Part shown: positions 34,764 to 44,953 of the stretch, in pieces
Layout: each line of letters starts with the position of its first letter
Position numbering within the stretch: position 1 is the first letter of the stretch
Assembly (NCBI RefSeq): GCF_001750165.1
Contig: NZ_CP015411.1
Span: forward strand, 3,128,001 to 3,192,000
Reading direction: 5' to 3'
DNA: 64,000 nt
From: Pseudoalteromonas luteoviolacea
GTDB taxonomy: Bacteria > Pseudomonadota > Gammaproteobacteria > Enterobacterales > Alteromonadaceae
Notes under the pieces: generated by a model
The model's input: the letters and a program-made list of their open reading frames with translations, nothing else
Told to the model about the DNA's origin: nothing
Databases searched by the model: none
Program-made: the position numbers and the translations under genes

Positions 34764-35939
34764 GTGGCTAGTAAAAAACAAATTATATTACCGGGTGTCG
34801 TCTTACTTGGCGGTATTGCAAGTGCAATTGCATTTGCGTCGATGAAAACGCCACCCGCTGAAAAAGAAAAAAAAATCATTCACCCATTAGTTGAGGTAGC
34901 GCCCGTGCAAGTTGCGCCTCTAGAAATGTCTGTAAACTCTTACGGTATTGTGAAACCTAAATACAGCACCAAATTGGTCGCGCAAGTAAGCGGTCAGATA
35001 ATTACTCTTTCTGAACAGTTTGTGAAAGGCGGGTTTGTTAAAAAAGGCGATCTATTAGCACGTATTGACCCCAATGATTACGAGGCAGCACTGATTGACG
35101 CGCAGGCTACCCTTGCCCAAGCAAGCTCTGCTTTAGAGATTGAACAAGCGCAAGCACACGTTGCCAAAACTGAGTGGGAGCGAATCAAAAGTAATGCAAA
35201 TTCGACTATTCCTTCTGAGCTGTATCTAAGAAAACCGCAACTTGCAGAAAAGCTAGCTAGGTTTAAAGCAGCGCAAGCGAGTGTAAAGCGTGCAAAAAGA
35301 AATCTAGAGCGAACATATGTGAAGGCACCATATGACGCAATTATTGAAAGCCGAGCATTGAGTTTAGGCAGTGTAGTTAATCAAGGTAGTTCGGTCGGTG
35401 TATTAAATGCGATTTCTGTTGCAGAAGTCCGTTTGCCCGTCGCAGACAACGATCTTCAACACCTCGACAACAACGGCATCAACGCTAAAGTGACATTAAT
35501 GGCCAAAGTAGCCGGTCAAGACGTCGCTTGGCAAGGTAAAATTGTGCGCAGCGAAGGCGTCATTGATAACCGCAGTCGCATGACTTACTTGGTAGCGCAA
35601 GTAGAGCGCCCCTATGACAACAGTCAAGCACCACTGCGCTTTGGCGCGTATTTGAACGCACAAATCAAAGGTAAACTGCTTAATAACGCAGTAGAGATCC
35701 CGCACCACCTCGTACGAGATGGCAAAGTGGCTATCTTAAACAAAGATCGTACCCTCTCATTTAAAACTTTAAATGTCGTCAGAGAATATGATGGCTTGGT
35801 CGTTGCAAATCAAGGCCTAGAATCAGGGCAACAATTAATTACCTCCTCATTGGAATTCCCAACCGAAGGTATGCAGCTGAGCTTGGATGATAGCCAAGCC
35901 GCTGCACCTTCTAATGCGCTTGCATTGAAAGAGGAGTAA
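34764..35939 (+). CDS. RND efflux periplasmic adaptor (membrane fusion protein)
   Basis: A 391-residue HlyD/AcrA-type adaptor: N-terminal membrane segment (about 6-27), beta-barrel entry (VEVAPVQVAPLEMSV), lipoyl half (VSGQIITLSEQFVKGGFVKKGDLLARIDP), an alpha-helical hairpin (about 110-180), the second lipoyl half (RTYVKAPYDAII), then beta-barrel. It joins an inner-membrane pump to an outer-membrane channel. GTG 34764, with AAGGA upstream, gives a normal family start. The permease follows 6 bases later. No outer-membrane channel gene is adjacent. Confidence 0.92.
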   Translation: MASKKQIILPGVVLLGGIASAIAFASMKTPPAEKEKKIIHPLVEVAPVQVAPLEMSVNSYGIVKPKYSTKLVAQVSGQIITLSEQFVKGGFVKKGDLLARIDPNDYEAALIDAQATLAQASSALEIEQAQAHVAKTEWERIKSNANSTIPSELYLRKPQLAEKLARFKAAQASVKRAKRNLERTYVKAPYDAIIESRALSLGSVVNQGSSVGVLNAISVAEVRLPVADNDLQHLDNNGINAKVTLMAKVAGQDVAWQGKIVRSEGVIDNRSRMTYLVAQVERPYDNSQAPLRFGAYLNAQIKGKLLNNAVEIPHHLVRDGKVAILNKDRTLSFKTLNVVREYDGLVVANQGLESGQQLITSSLEFPTEGMQLSLDDSQAAAPSNALALKEE

Positions 35940-35945
35940 TGACGT

Positions 35946-38900
35946 ATGGATACTCAAGAAAAAGGTCTAATAGCGTGGTTTGCACGTAATCCTGTCGCTG
36001 CAAATCTACTGATGATTTTTATTCTCGTCGGTGGATTACTCACTGCGTTTACAATACAAAAGCAACTGTTCCCACAAAACACCAATTACTGGTTAAGCAT
36101 TCAAGCTATCTATCCCGGTGCCGCACCTCAGGAAGTAGAAGAAGGGATCACTATTAAAGTAGAGGAATCAATGGAAGGCCTTGAGGGTATCAAACGATTG
36201 ATCACCTACTCTAACAGAGGCTATTCACAAACTTGGATTGAAGTAGACCATCAGTACGACCCAAAAGATGTTCTCGATGAAGTTAAAATGCAAGTTGATT
36301 CCATTTCAACCTTCCCTACGGGTATGGAACGCCCCATCATTCGTAACGAAAAAAATGAACAGGAAGTCATGCTCCTGACATTAAATGGGGATATGAGTTT
36401 CGAGGAGCTTAAGCACCTTGGTAACAATTTACATGACGAAATGTTAGCTTTACCGGGCGTAAATCTAGTGACTTTTAATGGTGGCCTGGATTATGAAATT
36501 GGCATTGAAGTCAGTCCTGATAAACTGCGCGAATATGGTCTGACATTCAGAAATATTGCGGATGCAGTACGTAACTACTCTGCCAATATGTCAGCAGGTC
36601 AAATCCGATCTGACAATGGTTACATCTCTATGCGGGTTGAAAACCAAGCTTATCGCGGCCATGACTTTGAACAGCTTCCTTTGATCACCTTAGAAGACGG
36701 CGCGCAAATTCGTTTAGGTGATGTTGCCACCATCTCAGATGGCTTTGAAGAAGGGTTGATGTACTCTCTGTACAACGGAAAGAATTCCCTGATCTATGAA
36801 GTGCGCGCCTCTAAAGATCAAGACATTACAAACGTTGCAGGGATCATCAAAAACTACCTAAAAGAAAAGCAAGGCCAGTTACCACAAGGCGTGAAATTAG
36901 AACCATTTTTAGATTTCACCTATTACCTTGAAGGCCGCCTTAACATGATGGTTGAAAACATGATCATAGGTGGTGTACTGGTTATGCTTATGCTGGCACT
37001 ATTTTTAAGAATTAGGTTAGCGTTTTGGGTCATGATGGGCCTACCAGTCTCATTTTTAGGCGCATTTTTACTCATGCCAGCAGGCACTGTTGATATCACC
37101 ATCAACCTTGCCTCTCTATTTGCGTTCATACTGGTACTGGGTATTGTGGTAGACGATGCCATCGTCGTCGGCGAATCCGCCCATGCTGAAATAGAGAAAC
37201 ACGGTCACAGTTTAGACAACGTCGTGCGTGGTGTTAAACGTGTTGCAGTCCCTGCTACCTTTGGTGTACTTACCACCATTGCCGCATTTTTCCCACAAAC
37301 TTTATCCACTGGGCCTGAAGCGGCATTTTCCAAAGCGATTGGTGGCGTGATCATTCTCTGTCTGATTTTCTCGCTGATTGAGTCAAAGCTAATATTGCCT
37401 GCGCACCTTGCGGCAATGAAAGACAAGCCGAGCAACCCTAACAACCCATTTCACCGCTTACGTGAAGCATTAGACAACGGCCTAAAAAACTTCATCGAAA
37501 ACATCTATAGACCTTCAATTGAAAAGTGTATTCATTATCGCTATACCGTCATTGTCGGGTTTATTTGTATTTTAATTGTCAGTGTTGGTCTATTTATGGG
37601 TGGATTCATCAAGTTCGTTGCCAACCCTAAAATCCCCCATGATTTCCCAAGCATACAAGTAGAAATGAACTTATCTTCTTCAGAGTCTGCGACACTTGAA
37701 ACCATTAAAAAGCTTGAGACAATGCTCTATCAGGTAGAGCAACAAATCGAGCAAGAACACAATCAGGTCATGGTTAAAAACTTTGCTGTCAATATGAACG
37801 GTAGAACCAATGCCACTATCCGTGCGGTACTGGTTGAGCCACATTTGCGCCCAATTGATACGTTTGAGTTAAGTGCCATGTGGCGCGAGAATATGCCTTT
37901 GCTACCAGGGGTTAAAAACCTAAATATTCAAGACAGTATTTCTGACGGTGGCAGAGATGATGGAGACATCAGCTTCCGATTAGAAGGCAAAGACAAAGAA
38001 ACACTCAAAGAAGTAGCACAAAGGCTCAAAGACAAGCTCAGAACCATTGAAGGTGTGGGTGATGTCAACGACTCGATGCAATCTGCAACAGACGAAATTC
38101 AGCTTGAACTCAAACCGCTTGCATACAGTATGGGACTTACCCTTGCAGATGTGGCCTCACAAGTTAACTTTAGCTACTACGGTATTGAAGCCCAGCGGAT
38201 CTTGAGAAATGGTGAAGAAATTAAAGTTATGATCCGCTACCCAGAAGCACAACGAGATGCCATCAGTGACATCCAAGACGTACGTATTATTTCACCTACT
38301 GGCGCTGAAATCCCTTTAGTTGAAGTTGCTAACATCAAACAAGTAGAAGGTGTCAGTCGCATCCGTCGTGAAAACTCTAAACGTACTGTGAGTGTCTGGG
38401 CATCTATCGATACTGATAAAGCTGAACCTTTCAAAATAGCTGAGCAAATCAGCGAAGAATATCTACCAAGCTTATTAGAAGGATATCCTGGAGTTACAAG
38501 TAGCATCGCAGGTCGCATCCAAGAAGAAATGGACAGCGTTGCCGAACAATTCAGAGATTTTGCCATCTCAATGATGATCATCTTTGCATTGCTGGCAATC
38601 CCGCTTCGTTCCTACTCTCAACCTCTGCTGATCATGTCTGTTATTCCTTTTGGTGTCGTTGGCGCTGTATTTGGCCACATGGTACTGGGCATGACTATGA
38701 GCGGCTTGTCCATGTTTGGTATTATCGCAGTCGCAGGGGTTGTCGTGAATGACTCACTGGTGATGGTCGATTTTGTCAATAAAGCCAGAGAACAAGGTAT
38801 GAGTATAAAAGAAGCTGTTGTTGAGGCCGGTTGTCGCCGCTTCAGAGCAATCCTGCTTACATCTCTAACAACATTTATTGGGCTTGTGCCGATTATTATG

Positions 38901-39095
38901 GAAACCAGTTTACAAGCACAGATTGTCATCCCGATGGCTGTATCATTGGCATTTGGTGTTCTGTTTGCCACTGTCATCACATTACTGCTTATCCCATGTC
39001 AATACGTCATGTTGGAGGATATTAAACAACTCACTAGAAAGGTACTGCGCAGACAAAAAACAGCACAGTCTCCAGCACCTTCTAATTTAAGCTAG
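35946..39095 (+). CDS. RND family efflux transporter permease
   Basis: A 1049-residue AcrB-type pump with twelve expected membrane segments in two repeats and two large periplasmic loops. The first segment is AANLLMIFILVGGLL. TM4 contains VVDDAIVV with the paired aspartates used for proton coupling. The TM10-12 repeat shows MVDFVNKAREQG and VTLLLIPC-like C-terminal helices. It uses proton-motive force to expel substrates, probably hydrophobic compounds or drugs. It is coupled to the adaptor gene upstream and ends at a strong terminator. Confidence 0.95.
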   Translation: MDTQEKGLIAWFARNPVAANLLMIFILVGGLLTAFTIQKQLFPQNTNYWLSIQAIYPGAAPQEVEEGITIKVEESMEGLEGIKRLITYSNRGYSQTWIEVDHQYDPKDVLDEVKMQVDSISTFPTGMERPIIRNEKNEQEVMLLTLNGDMSFEELKHLGNNLHDEMLALPGVNLVTFNGGLDYEIGIEVSPDKLREYGLTFRNIADAVRNYSANMSAGQIRSDNGYISMRVENQAYRGHDFEQLPLITLEDGAQIRLGDVATISDGFEEGLMYSLYNGKNSLIYEVRASKDQDITNVAGIIKNYLKEKQGQLPQGVKLEPFLDFTYYLEGRLNMMVENMIIGGVLVMLMLALFLRIRLAFWVMMGLPVSFLGAFLLMPAGTVDITINLASLFAFILVLGIVVDDAIVVGESAHAEIEKHGHSLDNVVRGVKRVAVPATFGVLTTIAAFFPQTLSTGPEAAFSKAIGGVIILCLIFSLIESKLILPAHLAAMKDKPSNPNNPFHRLREALDNGLKNFIENIYRPSIEKCIHYRYTVIVGFICILIVSVGLFMGGFIKFVANPKIPHDFPSIQVEMNLSSSESATLETIKKLETMLYQVEQQIEQEHNQVMVKNFAVNMNGRTNATIRAVLVEPHLRPIDTFELSAMWRENMPLLPGVKNLNIQDSISDGGRDDGDISFRLEGKDKETLKEVAQRLKDKLRTIEGVGDVNDSMQSATDEIQLELKPLAYSMGLTLADVASQVNFSYYGIEAQRILRNGEEIKVMIRYPEAQRDAISDIQDVRIISPTGAEIPLVEVANIKQVEGVSRIRRENSKRTVSVWASIDTDKAEPFKIAEQISEEYLPSLLEGYPGVTSSIAGRIQEEMDSVAEQFRDFAISMMIIFALLAIPLRSYSQPLLIMSVIPFGVVGAVFGHMVLGMTMSGLSMFGIIAVAGVVVNDSLVMVDFVNKAREQGMSIKEAVVEAGCRRFRAILLTSLTTFIGLVPIIMETSLQAQIVIPMAVSLAFGVLFATVITLLLIPCQYVMLEDIKQLTRKVLRRQKTAQSPAPSNLS

Positions 39096-39119
39096 TGCTG
39101 ATACTTTACTTCCTGACCG

Positions 39120-39144
39120 AGCCCAGCATTACGCTGGGCTTTTA
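39120..39144 (+). terminator. Rho-independent terminator of the RND operon
   Basis: An 8-bp GC-rich stem (39120-39127 with 39133-39140) with a 5-base loop, followed by TTTT. Confidence 0.87.
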
Positions 39145-39283
39145 TACTTAATTACCACCAGCTATAAAAATAATATATTTATACTAATTTGTAATTTGAA
39201 ATTAGGTTATTTTAATTAGTCTTCTTTACAAATGCAGTGAATAAAGACACACTAAAGCAAGTGTCTTGTAATTCTCTCGTATT

Positions 39284-39721
39284 ATGAAATTATCCTCTTT
39301 AATTATCGTTTTAATTACGTTTTTGTTAACTGCTTGTGGCAATGAAGAAGCTGGCCGAGGTGACAAAGATACACCTGGCTATACTGCATCGATGTATTTT
39401 GATGCGCTTTACAATAAAAAAGATATGAAGGTAGCGTTAGAACTCGCCACACCAAGACTTGCCAGGATCATGCGCTCTTACGGCACGCCCTCACAATTCA
39501 CTAGAAACCTTGTCAATATGCAGTTCGATCACGTTACGATTGAACTCGACATGACCAATAAAAGTTTACGCGAACAATACGGAAAAAATGCCAAAGTAAA
39601 TCTCATTTTCACTGGGCAATTACACGGTAATCAAGTGGACGATATGCGCAGTGTTCAAATGGTCAAGCGCAAGGGCAGCTGGTATGTAGATAAAATTAAC
39701 CCAGACCCTTACGCACGATAA
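39284..39721 (+). CDS. Small lipoprotein, NTF2-like fold possible
   Basis: A 145-residue lipoprotein: lipobox LTAC at residues 15-18. The mature part (TASMYFDALYNKKDMKVALELAT...) followed by a beta-rich half ending in a WYVDKINPDP strand resembles small NTF2-like periplasmic proteins. It is anchored in the membrane, probably the outer one since residue +2 is Gly rather than Asp. It stands alone, convergent with fadE 5 bases later. The function is unknown. Confidence 0.7.
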   Translation: MKLSSLIIVLITFLLTACGNEEAGRGDKDTPGYTASMYFDALYNKKDMKVALELATPRLARIMRSYGTPSQFTRNLVNMQFDHVTIELDMTNKSLREQYGKNAKVNLIFTGQLHGNQVDDMRSVQMVKRKGSWYVDKINPDPYAR

Positions 39722-39726
39722 AATAG

Positions 39727-41997
39727 TTAAGAAGCGCTCGATACATCGACACTGAGCGCTTCATCGCTTAACTGTAGCCACTCCCCTAACAATTGTTTGT
39801 CCCCTTCAGAAATAACCCCAGCTTCACACGCTTCGCTCAATTGCTCTGGCAAAGATTTAGCGTATAACTTGATACTCTGTTTTTTCTGCCACCTTAAAAA
39901 GTCATGATATGCTGAAGTCACTTTTTTTGACAAATTAAGCGCCGACTCCAGCTTTTCTAATCCTGGCATATTTTGGCTAGGGCATAAGGTGCTGATCCTC
40001 ATCCTTGTAGTATGATTTTCATACACACTTGCACATAACGCTTTGACCTGCTCATCAGACACCTCTCGAGAGCGGGTACCGAAAGGAAAAAATACACGCC
40101 TTACGATACTTCGAAATCCTCTAGGTAAAAAGTTATCGACGAAGCTTTTCATCGCATTGCTATAACTAGATAAATGGTACGACATCGCAACATGAAGTAA
40201 CGGTAAATCTCCACACTGGTGCCCGTCATCTTCATACTTTTTCAAAACACAAGATGCCAGATATAAATGACTTAGCATATCGCCCAACCGAGCGGATTGC
40301 ATCTCACGATATTTTAGTTTTCCACCTAGCTTTAACATGGCAATATCACTCAACGATGACAACACTTGGCTATACCAAGTCAGTTTTTGATAATAACGTG
40401 CCACATCGCCGCTGACAGGACTACGGACAAAGCGTCCAACCGTCAGTCCATTGAGTAAGGCTTTCACTGCATTTTTACCTGAGTGAGCAATATGCTCAAC
40501 AAGTAATTTATCGAACACTTTCAACCCCTGTTCAGGGTCATCCATCTGCGCCGCTTCCATCTCTTGTAAAATAAAAGGATGACAGCGGCTAGCACCTTGA
40601 CCAAATATCATCAAATTCCGTGTGAGTATATTGGCACCTTCTACTGTGATGCTAATTGGCATACCTGCATAATGATTGGCCAAGTAGTTTAACGGCCCTT
40701 TTTGTATCGCTTTTCCTCCATGAATATCCATCGCGTCATTAATGACGACTCTCGCTTGCTCTGTTAAATGATATTTAGCGATGGCAGTGATTACCGATGG
40801 CTTTTTCTTTAAATCCACCGCAAGCGCCGTGTTTTCTCTCGCAGCCTCAATACTGTATGTTAAACCGAATATACGTGCCGATGCACTTTGCACGCCTTCA
40901 AATTGCCCAATCGGCTGCTTAAATTGATAACGAAGCTGAGTATATGCTGAAGTGGATTTTGCACATAATTGCGCTGTGCCAGCACTTAATGCCGGCAATG
41001 AAATACCGCGCCCCGCACTTAGACAGGAAACGAGCATCCGCCAACCCTTCCCTACACCACTTTCGCCACCAATCACCCAATCAAGTGGAATAAAAACATC
41101 CTTCCCAGAAGTCGTGCCATTCATAAATGCCAGACCCATTGGATCATGCCGCTCACCTTGATTCACACCATCATGTGAGGTTGGGATCAAGGCACAAGTA
41201 ATACCTCGCTCAACCTGTTCACTCAACAAGTTATCTGGATCGTACACTTTAAAGGCCAAACCTAACACATCAGCCACAGGGGCGAGCGTAATATATCGCT
41301 TCGACCAAGTCACTTTTAAACCCAATACATCTTTACCTTCATACTCTTGACGACACACTGTCGCATGATCTGTGATCCCTCCAGCATCAGAACCTGCGTG
41401 CAAAGAAGTCAATGCGAAGCACGGTAACACTTCACCACTGGCCAATTTGGGCAGCCAATGTTGCTGCTGTAACTGCGTGCCAAAATGCAGCAATAATTCT
41501 GCAGGACCCAAACTATTTGGTACCATCACCGTAACAGCGGCTGACAAACTGCGTGTCGCAATCGTAGATACTATGACTGAGTTAGCTTGTGCACTAAACT
41601 CCTTACCACCAAAGCTTTTGGGAATAATCATTGAGAAAAAACCTTTCTCGCGCAAAAATTGCCATGTCTCTTCGGATAAATCACCTCGCGCCGTGATCTC
41701 GCTTTCATCAAGCATCGCCATTAACTCAGCCAATTCGTTGCTGACAAAAGCTTGCTCTTCATCTGATAGACGTGGTTTTCCCGATTTTAACCACATATTC
41801 CAATCAGGCTTGCCACTAAATAGGCTGGCATCCCACCAGGTGTCGCCTGCTTTCATTGCTTCTTTTTCAGTTTCAGAGAGTTCCGGTAAGGCACATTTAA
41901 AGTAGTTAAATGTTGGTTTAGAAATCCATTTTAGGCGTATATCTTTTACCGAGAATATAACCCAAACAGCAATAATCAATAATAAAATTAGCCACAT
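39727..41997 (-). CDS. fadE: Acyl-CoA dehydrogenase (FadE-type)
   Basis: A 756-residue FadE-family enzyme (E. coli FadE has 814 residues), which oxidises acyl-CoA to 2-enoyl-CoA in the first step of fatty-acid beta-oxidation and passes electrons through FAD. N-terminal residues 1-20 form a membrane segment (WLILLLIIAVWVIFSV), as in other FadE proteins. The dehydrogenase core includes FALTSLHAGSDAGG, the FAD-contacting motif, and DIHGGKAIQKGP near the C-terminal helical domain. ATG 41997 has GGGGA upstream; a TTG at 42024 is less likely. Confidence 0.92.
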   Translation of the reverse strand: MWLILLLIIAVWVIFSVKDIRLKWISKPTFNYFKCALPELSETEKEAMKAGDTWWDASLFSGKPDWNMWLKSGKPRLSDEEQAFVSNELAELMAMLDESEITARGDLSEETWQFLREKGFFSMIIPKSFGGKEFSAQANSVIVSTIATRSLSAAVTVMVPNSLGPAELLLHFGTQLQQQHWLPKLASGEVLPCFALTSLHAGSDAGGITDHATVCRQEYEGKDVLGLKVTWSKRYITLAPVADVLGLAFKVYDPDNLLSEQVERGITCALIPTSHDGVNQGERHDPMGLAFMNGTTSGKDVFIPLDWVIGGESGVGKGWRMLVSCLSAGRGISLPALSAGTAQLCAKSTSAYTQLRYQFKQPIGQFEGVQSASARIFGLTYSIEAARENTALAVDLKKKPSVITAIAKYHLTEQARVVINDAMDIHGGKAIQKGPLNYLANHYAGMPISITVEGANILTRNLMIFGQGASRCHPFILQEMEAAQMDDPEQGLKVFDKLLVEHIAHSGKNAVKALLNGLTVGRFVRSPVSGDVARYYQKLTWYSQVLSSLSDIAMLKLGGKLKYREMQSARLGDMLSHLYLASCVLKKYEDDGHQCGDLPLLHVAMSYHLSSYSNAMKSFVDNFLPRGFRSIVRRVFFPFGTRSREVSDEQVKALCASVYENHTTRMRISTLCPSQNMPGLEKLESALNLSKKVTSAYHDFLRWQKKQSIKLYAKSLPEQLSEACEAGVISEGDKQLLGEWLQLSDEALSVDVSSAS

Positions 41998-42198
41998 CAG
42001 CGTTGTTCCCCAACTAAGTATCAAAGGTAAGTATGGATGAAAAACACACTAACTCAATAATTCACTCGCTTTGTTGATCTAGGAATAACATTGACGGTTT
42101 CGTGTGCTATTTTCCCTCCCAGTTTGACGTCAGATAATTGAGCACATTGGCAGACGCTGCTATCATCAACGCCCTCTATAACAAAAAGTGAAAACACA

Positions 42199-44013
42199 AT
42201 GTCAGCAAAATTTAAACTCAGCCTAAGCGCAATCTTTGTCGCTGGGGTACTCTCACTGAGTGGCTGTAACTCCACAACGACGACTGAAAAACTAACTGAA
42301 AAAGACGCCGAAGTATTCCTTGCCGAAGCCGAAAAACAACTACAAGATTTATCTGTAAGAAGCGGCCGAGCTGCGTGGATTTATGCTAATTTCATTACTG
42401 AAGACACCGCTGCGCTATCTGCGGAAGTAAGCAGAGAATACACAGCAGCACTTGTTGCGCTAGCCAACGAAGCCGCTAAATTTGATGACTTAGAATTAAA
42501 TTACGACAATCGTCGAAAACTTGATAAGTTAAAGCTTAACTTAACACTTCCTGCTCCTAAAGATCCGCAAAAAACAGCAAAGCTTGCAAAGCTATCAGCT
42601 GAACTAGATGGTCTTTATGGTAAAGGTAAGTACTGTAATAACGGTACTTGTATGAGCCTAGGTGACATGACAGCTAAAATGGCCACCAGCCGAAATTACG
42701 AAGAGCTGCTAAATATCTGGCAAGGCTGGCGCGAAGTATCAAAGCCAATGCGTCCCCTCTACAAAGATCTTGTATCATTGGCCAACGAAGGCGCTAACGA
42801 ACTTGGCTATGCTGACACAGGCGCAATGTGGCGTAGCAAATACGACATGCCGGCAGATGATTTTGCAAAAGAGTTAGACCGCATTTGGGGTCAGGTCAAA
42901 CCTCTTTATAACTCACTACATTGCCATGTGCGCGCAAAACTTGGTGAAAAGTATGGTGAAGACAAAGTACCACAAGACCAACCTATCCCTGCGCACCTGT
43001 TAGGTAATATGTGGGCACAAACTTGGGGCAACGTGTATGACTTGGTTGCGCCAGAAAACGCCGATCCAGGTTATGATTTAACCCAGCTACTTAAAGAGCA
43101 TGACTACGATGCGATTAAGATGACCAAAGGCGCTGAAAAGTTCTTTACCTCTATGGGTTTTGAACCCCTACCTGAAACATTTTGGACACGTTCACTTTTC
43201 TTAAAGCCACAAGATCGTGATGTTCAATGTCACGCATCGGCTTGGAATCTAGATAACAAAGACGATCTGCGTATCAAAATGTGTATCCAGCAAACTGGTG
43301 AAGAGTTTTCAGTTATTCACCATGAGTTAGGTCATAACTTTTATCAACGTGCTTACAACAAGTTACCTCTGTACTATCAAGAAAGTGCCAATGACGGTTT
43401 CCACGAAGCCATTGGTGATACCATCGCGCTCTCCGTAACGCCGGGTTATTTAAAAGAAATCGGATTGCTAGAGCAAGTACCTGATGAATCAAAAGACATT
43501 GGCTTATTGATGAAAATGGCGATGGATAAAGTGGCATTTATTCCATTTGGTTTGTTAGTAGACCAGTGGCGCTGGAAGGTATACTCAGGTGAAATCAGCC
43601 CAGAACAATACAACCAAGCATGGTGGGAATTACGTGAAAAGTATCAAGGTGTAAAATCGCCTGTAGCACGCAGCGAAAACGACTTTGACCCAGGTGCAAA
43701 ATACCATGTACCAGGCAATGTACCTTACACTCGCTATTTCTTAGCACATATCTTACAGTTTGAATTCCACAAATCACTGTGTGAAATTGCAGGCAGTAAA
43801 GAAGCAATTCACCGCTGCTCTGTTTACAACTCAAAAGAAGCTGGTGAGCGTTTGAATACCATGCTGGAAATGGGCAGCAGCCGCCCTTGGCAAGAAGCAC
43901 TCGAAATTGTTACAGGCAACCAGCAGATGGATGCAACGGCGATTTTAGATTACTTTGCACCGTTACAAGCTTACCTAGATGAGCAAAACAAAGGCCGTCA
44001 GTGTGGTTGGTAA
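42199..44013 (+). CDS. M2 family metallopeptidase (ACE-like), lipoprotein
   Basis: A 604-residue peptidase of the angiotensin-converting-enzyme family, which removes C-terminal dipeptides from peptides using zinc. Residues 1-23 are a lipoprotein signal (LSGC at 20-23), placing it on the outer face of a membrane. The zinc motif HELGH sits at residues 375-379 and the third ligand Glu403 in GFHEAIGD. Conserved YTRYFLAHILQFEFH near residue 512 forms the chloride/substrate region. It is transcribed divergently from fadE. Confidence 0.93.
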   Translation: MSAKFKLSLSAIFVAGVLSLSGCNSTTTTEKLTEKDAEVFLAEAEKQLQDLSVRSGRAAWIYANFITEDTAALSAEVSREYTAALVALANEAAKFDDLELNYDNRRKLDKLKLNLTLPAPKDPQKTAKLAKLSAELDGLYGKGKYCNNGTCMSLGDMTAKMATSRNYEELLNIWQGWREVSKPMRPLYKDLVSLANEGANELGYADTGAMWRSKYDMPADDFAKELDRIWGQVKPLYNSLHCHVRAKLGEKYGEDKVPQDQPIPAHLLGNMWAQTWGNVYDLVAPENADPGYDLTQLLKEHDYDAIKMTKGAEKFFTSMGFEPLPETFWTRSLFLKPQDRDVQCHASAWNLDNKDDLRIKMCIQQTGEEFSVIHHELGHNFYQRAYNKLPLYYQESANDGFHEAIGDTIALSVTPGYLKEIGLLEQVPDESKDIGLLMKMAMDKVAFIPFGLLVDQWRWKVYSGEISPEQYNQAWWELREKYQGVKSPVARSENDFDPGAKYHVPGNVPYTRYFLAHILQFEFHKSLCEIAGSKEAIHRCSVYNSKEAGERLNTMLEMGSSRPWQEALEIVTGNQQMDATAILDYFAPLQAYLDEQNKGRQCGW

Positions 44014-44028
44014 AAACTAGCTAAAATT

Positions 44029-44057
44029 AAATAGCGCAGCATTTTACTGCGCTATTT
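44029..44057 (+). terminator. Rho-independent terminator of the M2 peptidase gene
   Basis: A perfect 11-bp stem (44029-44039 with 44047-44057) and a 7-base loop lie 15 bases after the stop, followed by ATTTCTT. Confidence 0.82.
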
Positions 44058-44143
44058 ATTTCTTATGCCATATTCTGCAACACTTTTTTGCTTCCTCCTC
44101 ATATAAATTCAAGCTAATGTATTGACCTGAATGAGGAGACCTT

Positions 44144-44953
44144 ATGAATTTTCAACGCACATGGTTATTTAGCCAATTTGAACTCTCGCGTCTATTTGCC
44201 ACAAAACGCGGTTGGCTCGCTATCGCCGCATTTTTTCTTGTCTGGCTTATGGTTTTACGTTACCCCATCTACAATGCAGTACCTTTCATCAGTAGCTATG
44301 AGTTTTCTGACATTGTAGGACAAGTCGCAGGCACAGTCGGTTTGTCTGCTTTAATATCTTGGCCTGAAGCTGAGCTTACGATGTTTTGGCTCATCGGCCT
44401 ATTTACTTTTCCTATGTTCGCACTATTTGTCAGTGCTGAGCAAACTGTCGAAGATAGAAATAGGGGCACCCTGAGATTTTTAACCATGCGCAGTACACGG
44501 CTAGAAATATTACTTGGCCGATTTATAGGGCAAGTGATGATCTTAGCGTCTCTTATCGCCCTTGTTACCTTTGCCACGCTTGCCATGATGCTCTATCGAG
44601 ATGCCAGTTTACTTCCGTCAGCATTGATCAAATCCGTTGCAATTTGGGGCAAATTATTACTGACATGTTTACCCTTTATCGCTTTGATGAGCTTACTTAA
44701 TTTAGTCACAAACTCAGCGAGAATGTGTATTGTCTTTGCCATTTTGTTTTTTACCATTGTGGCATCTGTGCTCAACTATCTCGGCGCACAATATCCAATG
44801 CTTGATTGGCTTAATTACCTTATACCAGGGCACCAAGTAACAGAACTAACCGGTTGGCAAAATACCCCTCTTTTTGCTTATACACTTCCAGCGTGCCAAA
44901 CACTGGTGTTGCTTGGTATTGGGCACGTATTACTGAAAGGGAGAGATCTATGA
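44144..44953 (+). CDS. ABC-2 type transporter permease
   Basis: A 269-residue membrane protein with about six membrane segments, the NosY/ABC-2 type. The segment SAEQTVEDRNRGTLRFLTMRSTRLEILLGRF after the second helix is the typical cytoplasmic coupling region. AGGAG precedes ATG 44144. Its stop overlaps the ATPase start by 4 bases (ATGA), so the two form one exporter. Its cargo is unknown. Confidence 0.88.
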   Translation: MNFQRTWLFSQFELSRLFATKRGWLAIAAFFLVWLMVLRYPIYNAVPFISSYEFSDIVGQVAGTVGLSALISWPEAELTMFWLIGLFTFPMFALFVSAEQTVEDRNRGTLRFLTMRSTRLEILLGRFIGQVMILASLIALVTFATLAMMLYRDASLLPSALIKSVAIWGKLLLTCLPFIALMSLLNLVTNSARMCIVFAILFFTIVASVLNYLGAQYPMLDWLNYLIPGHQVTELTGWQNTPLFAYTLPACQTLVLLGIGHVLLKGRDL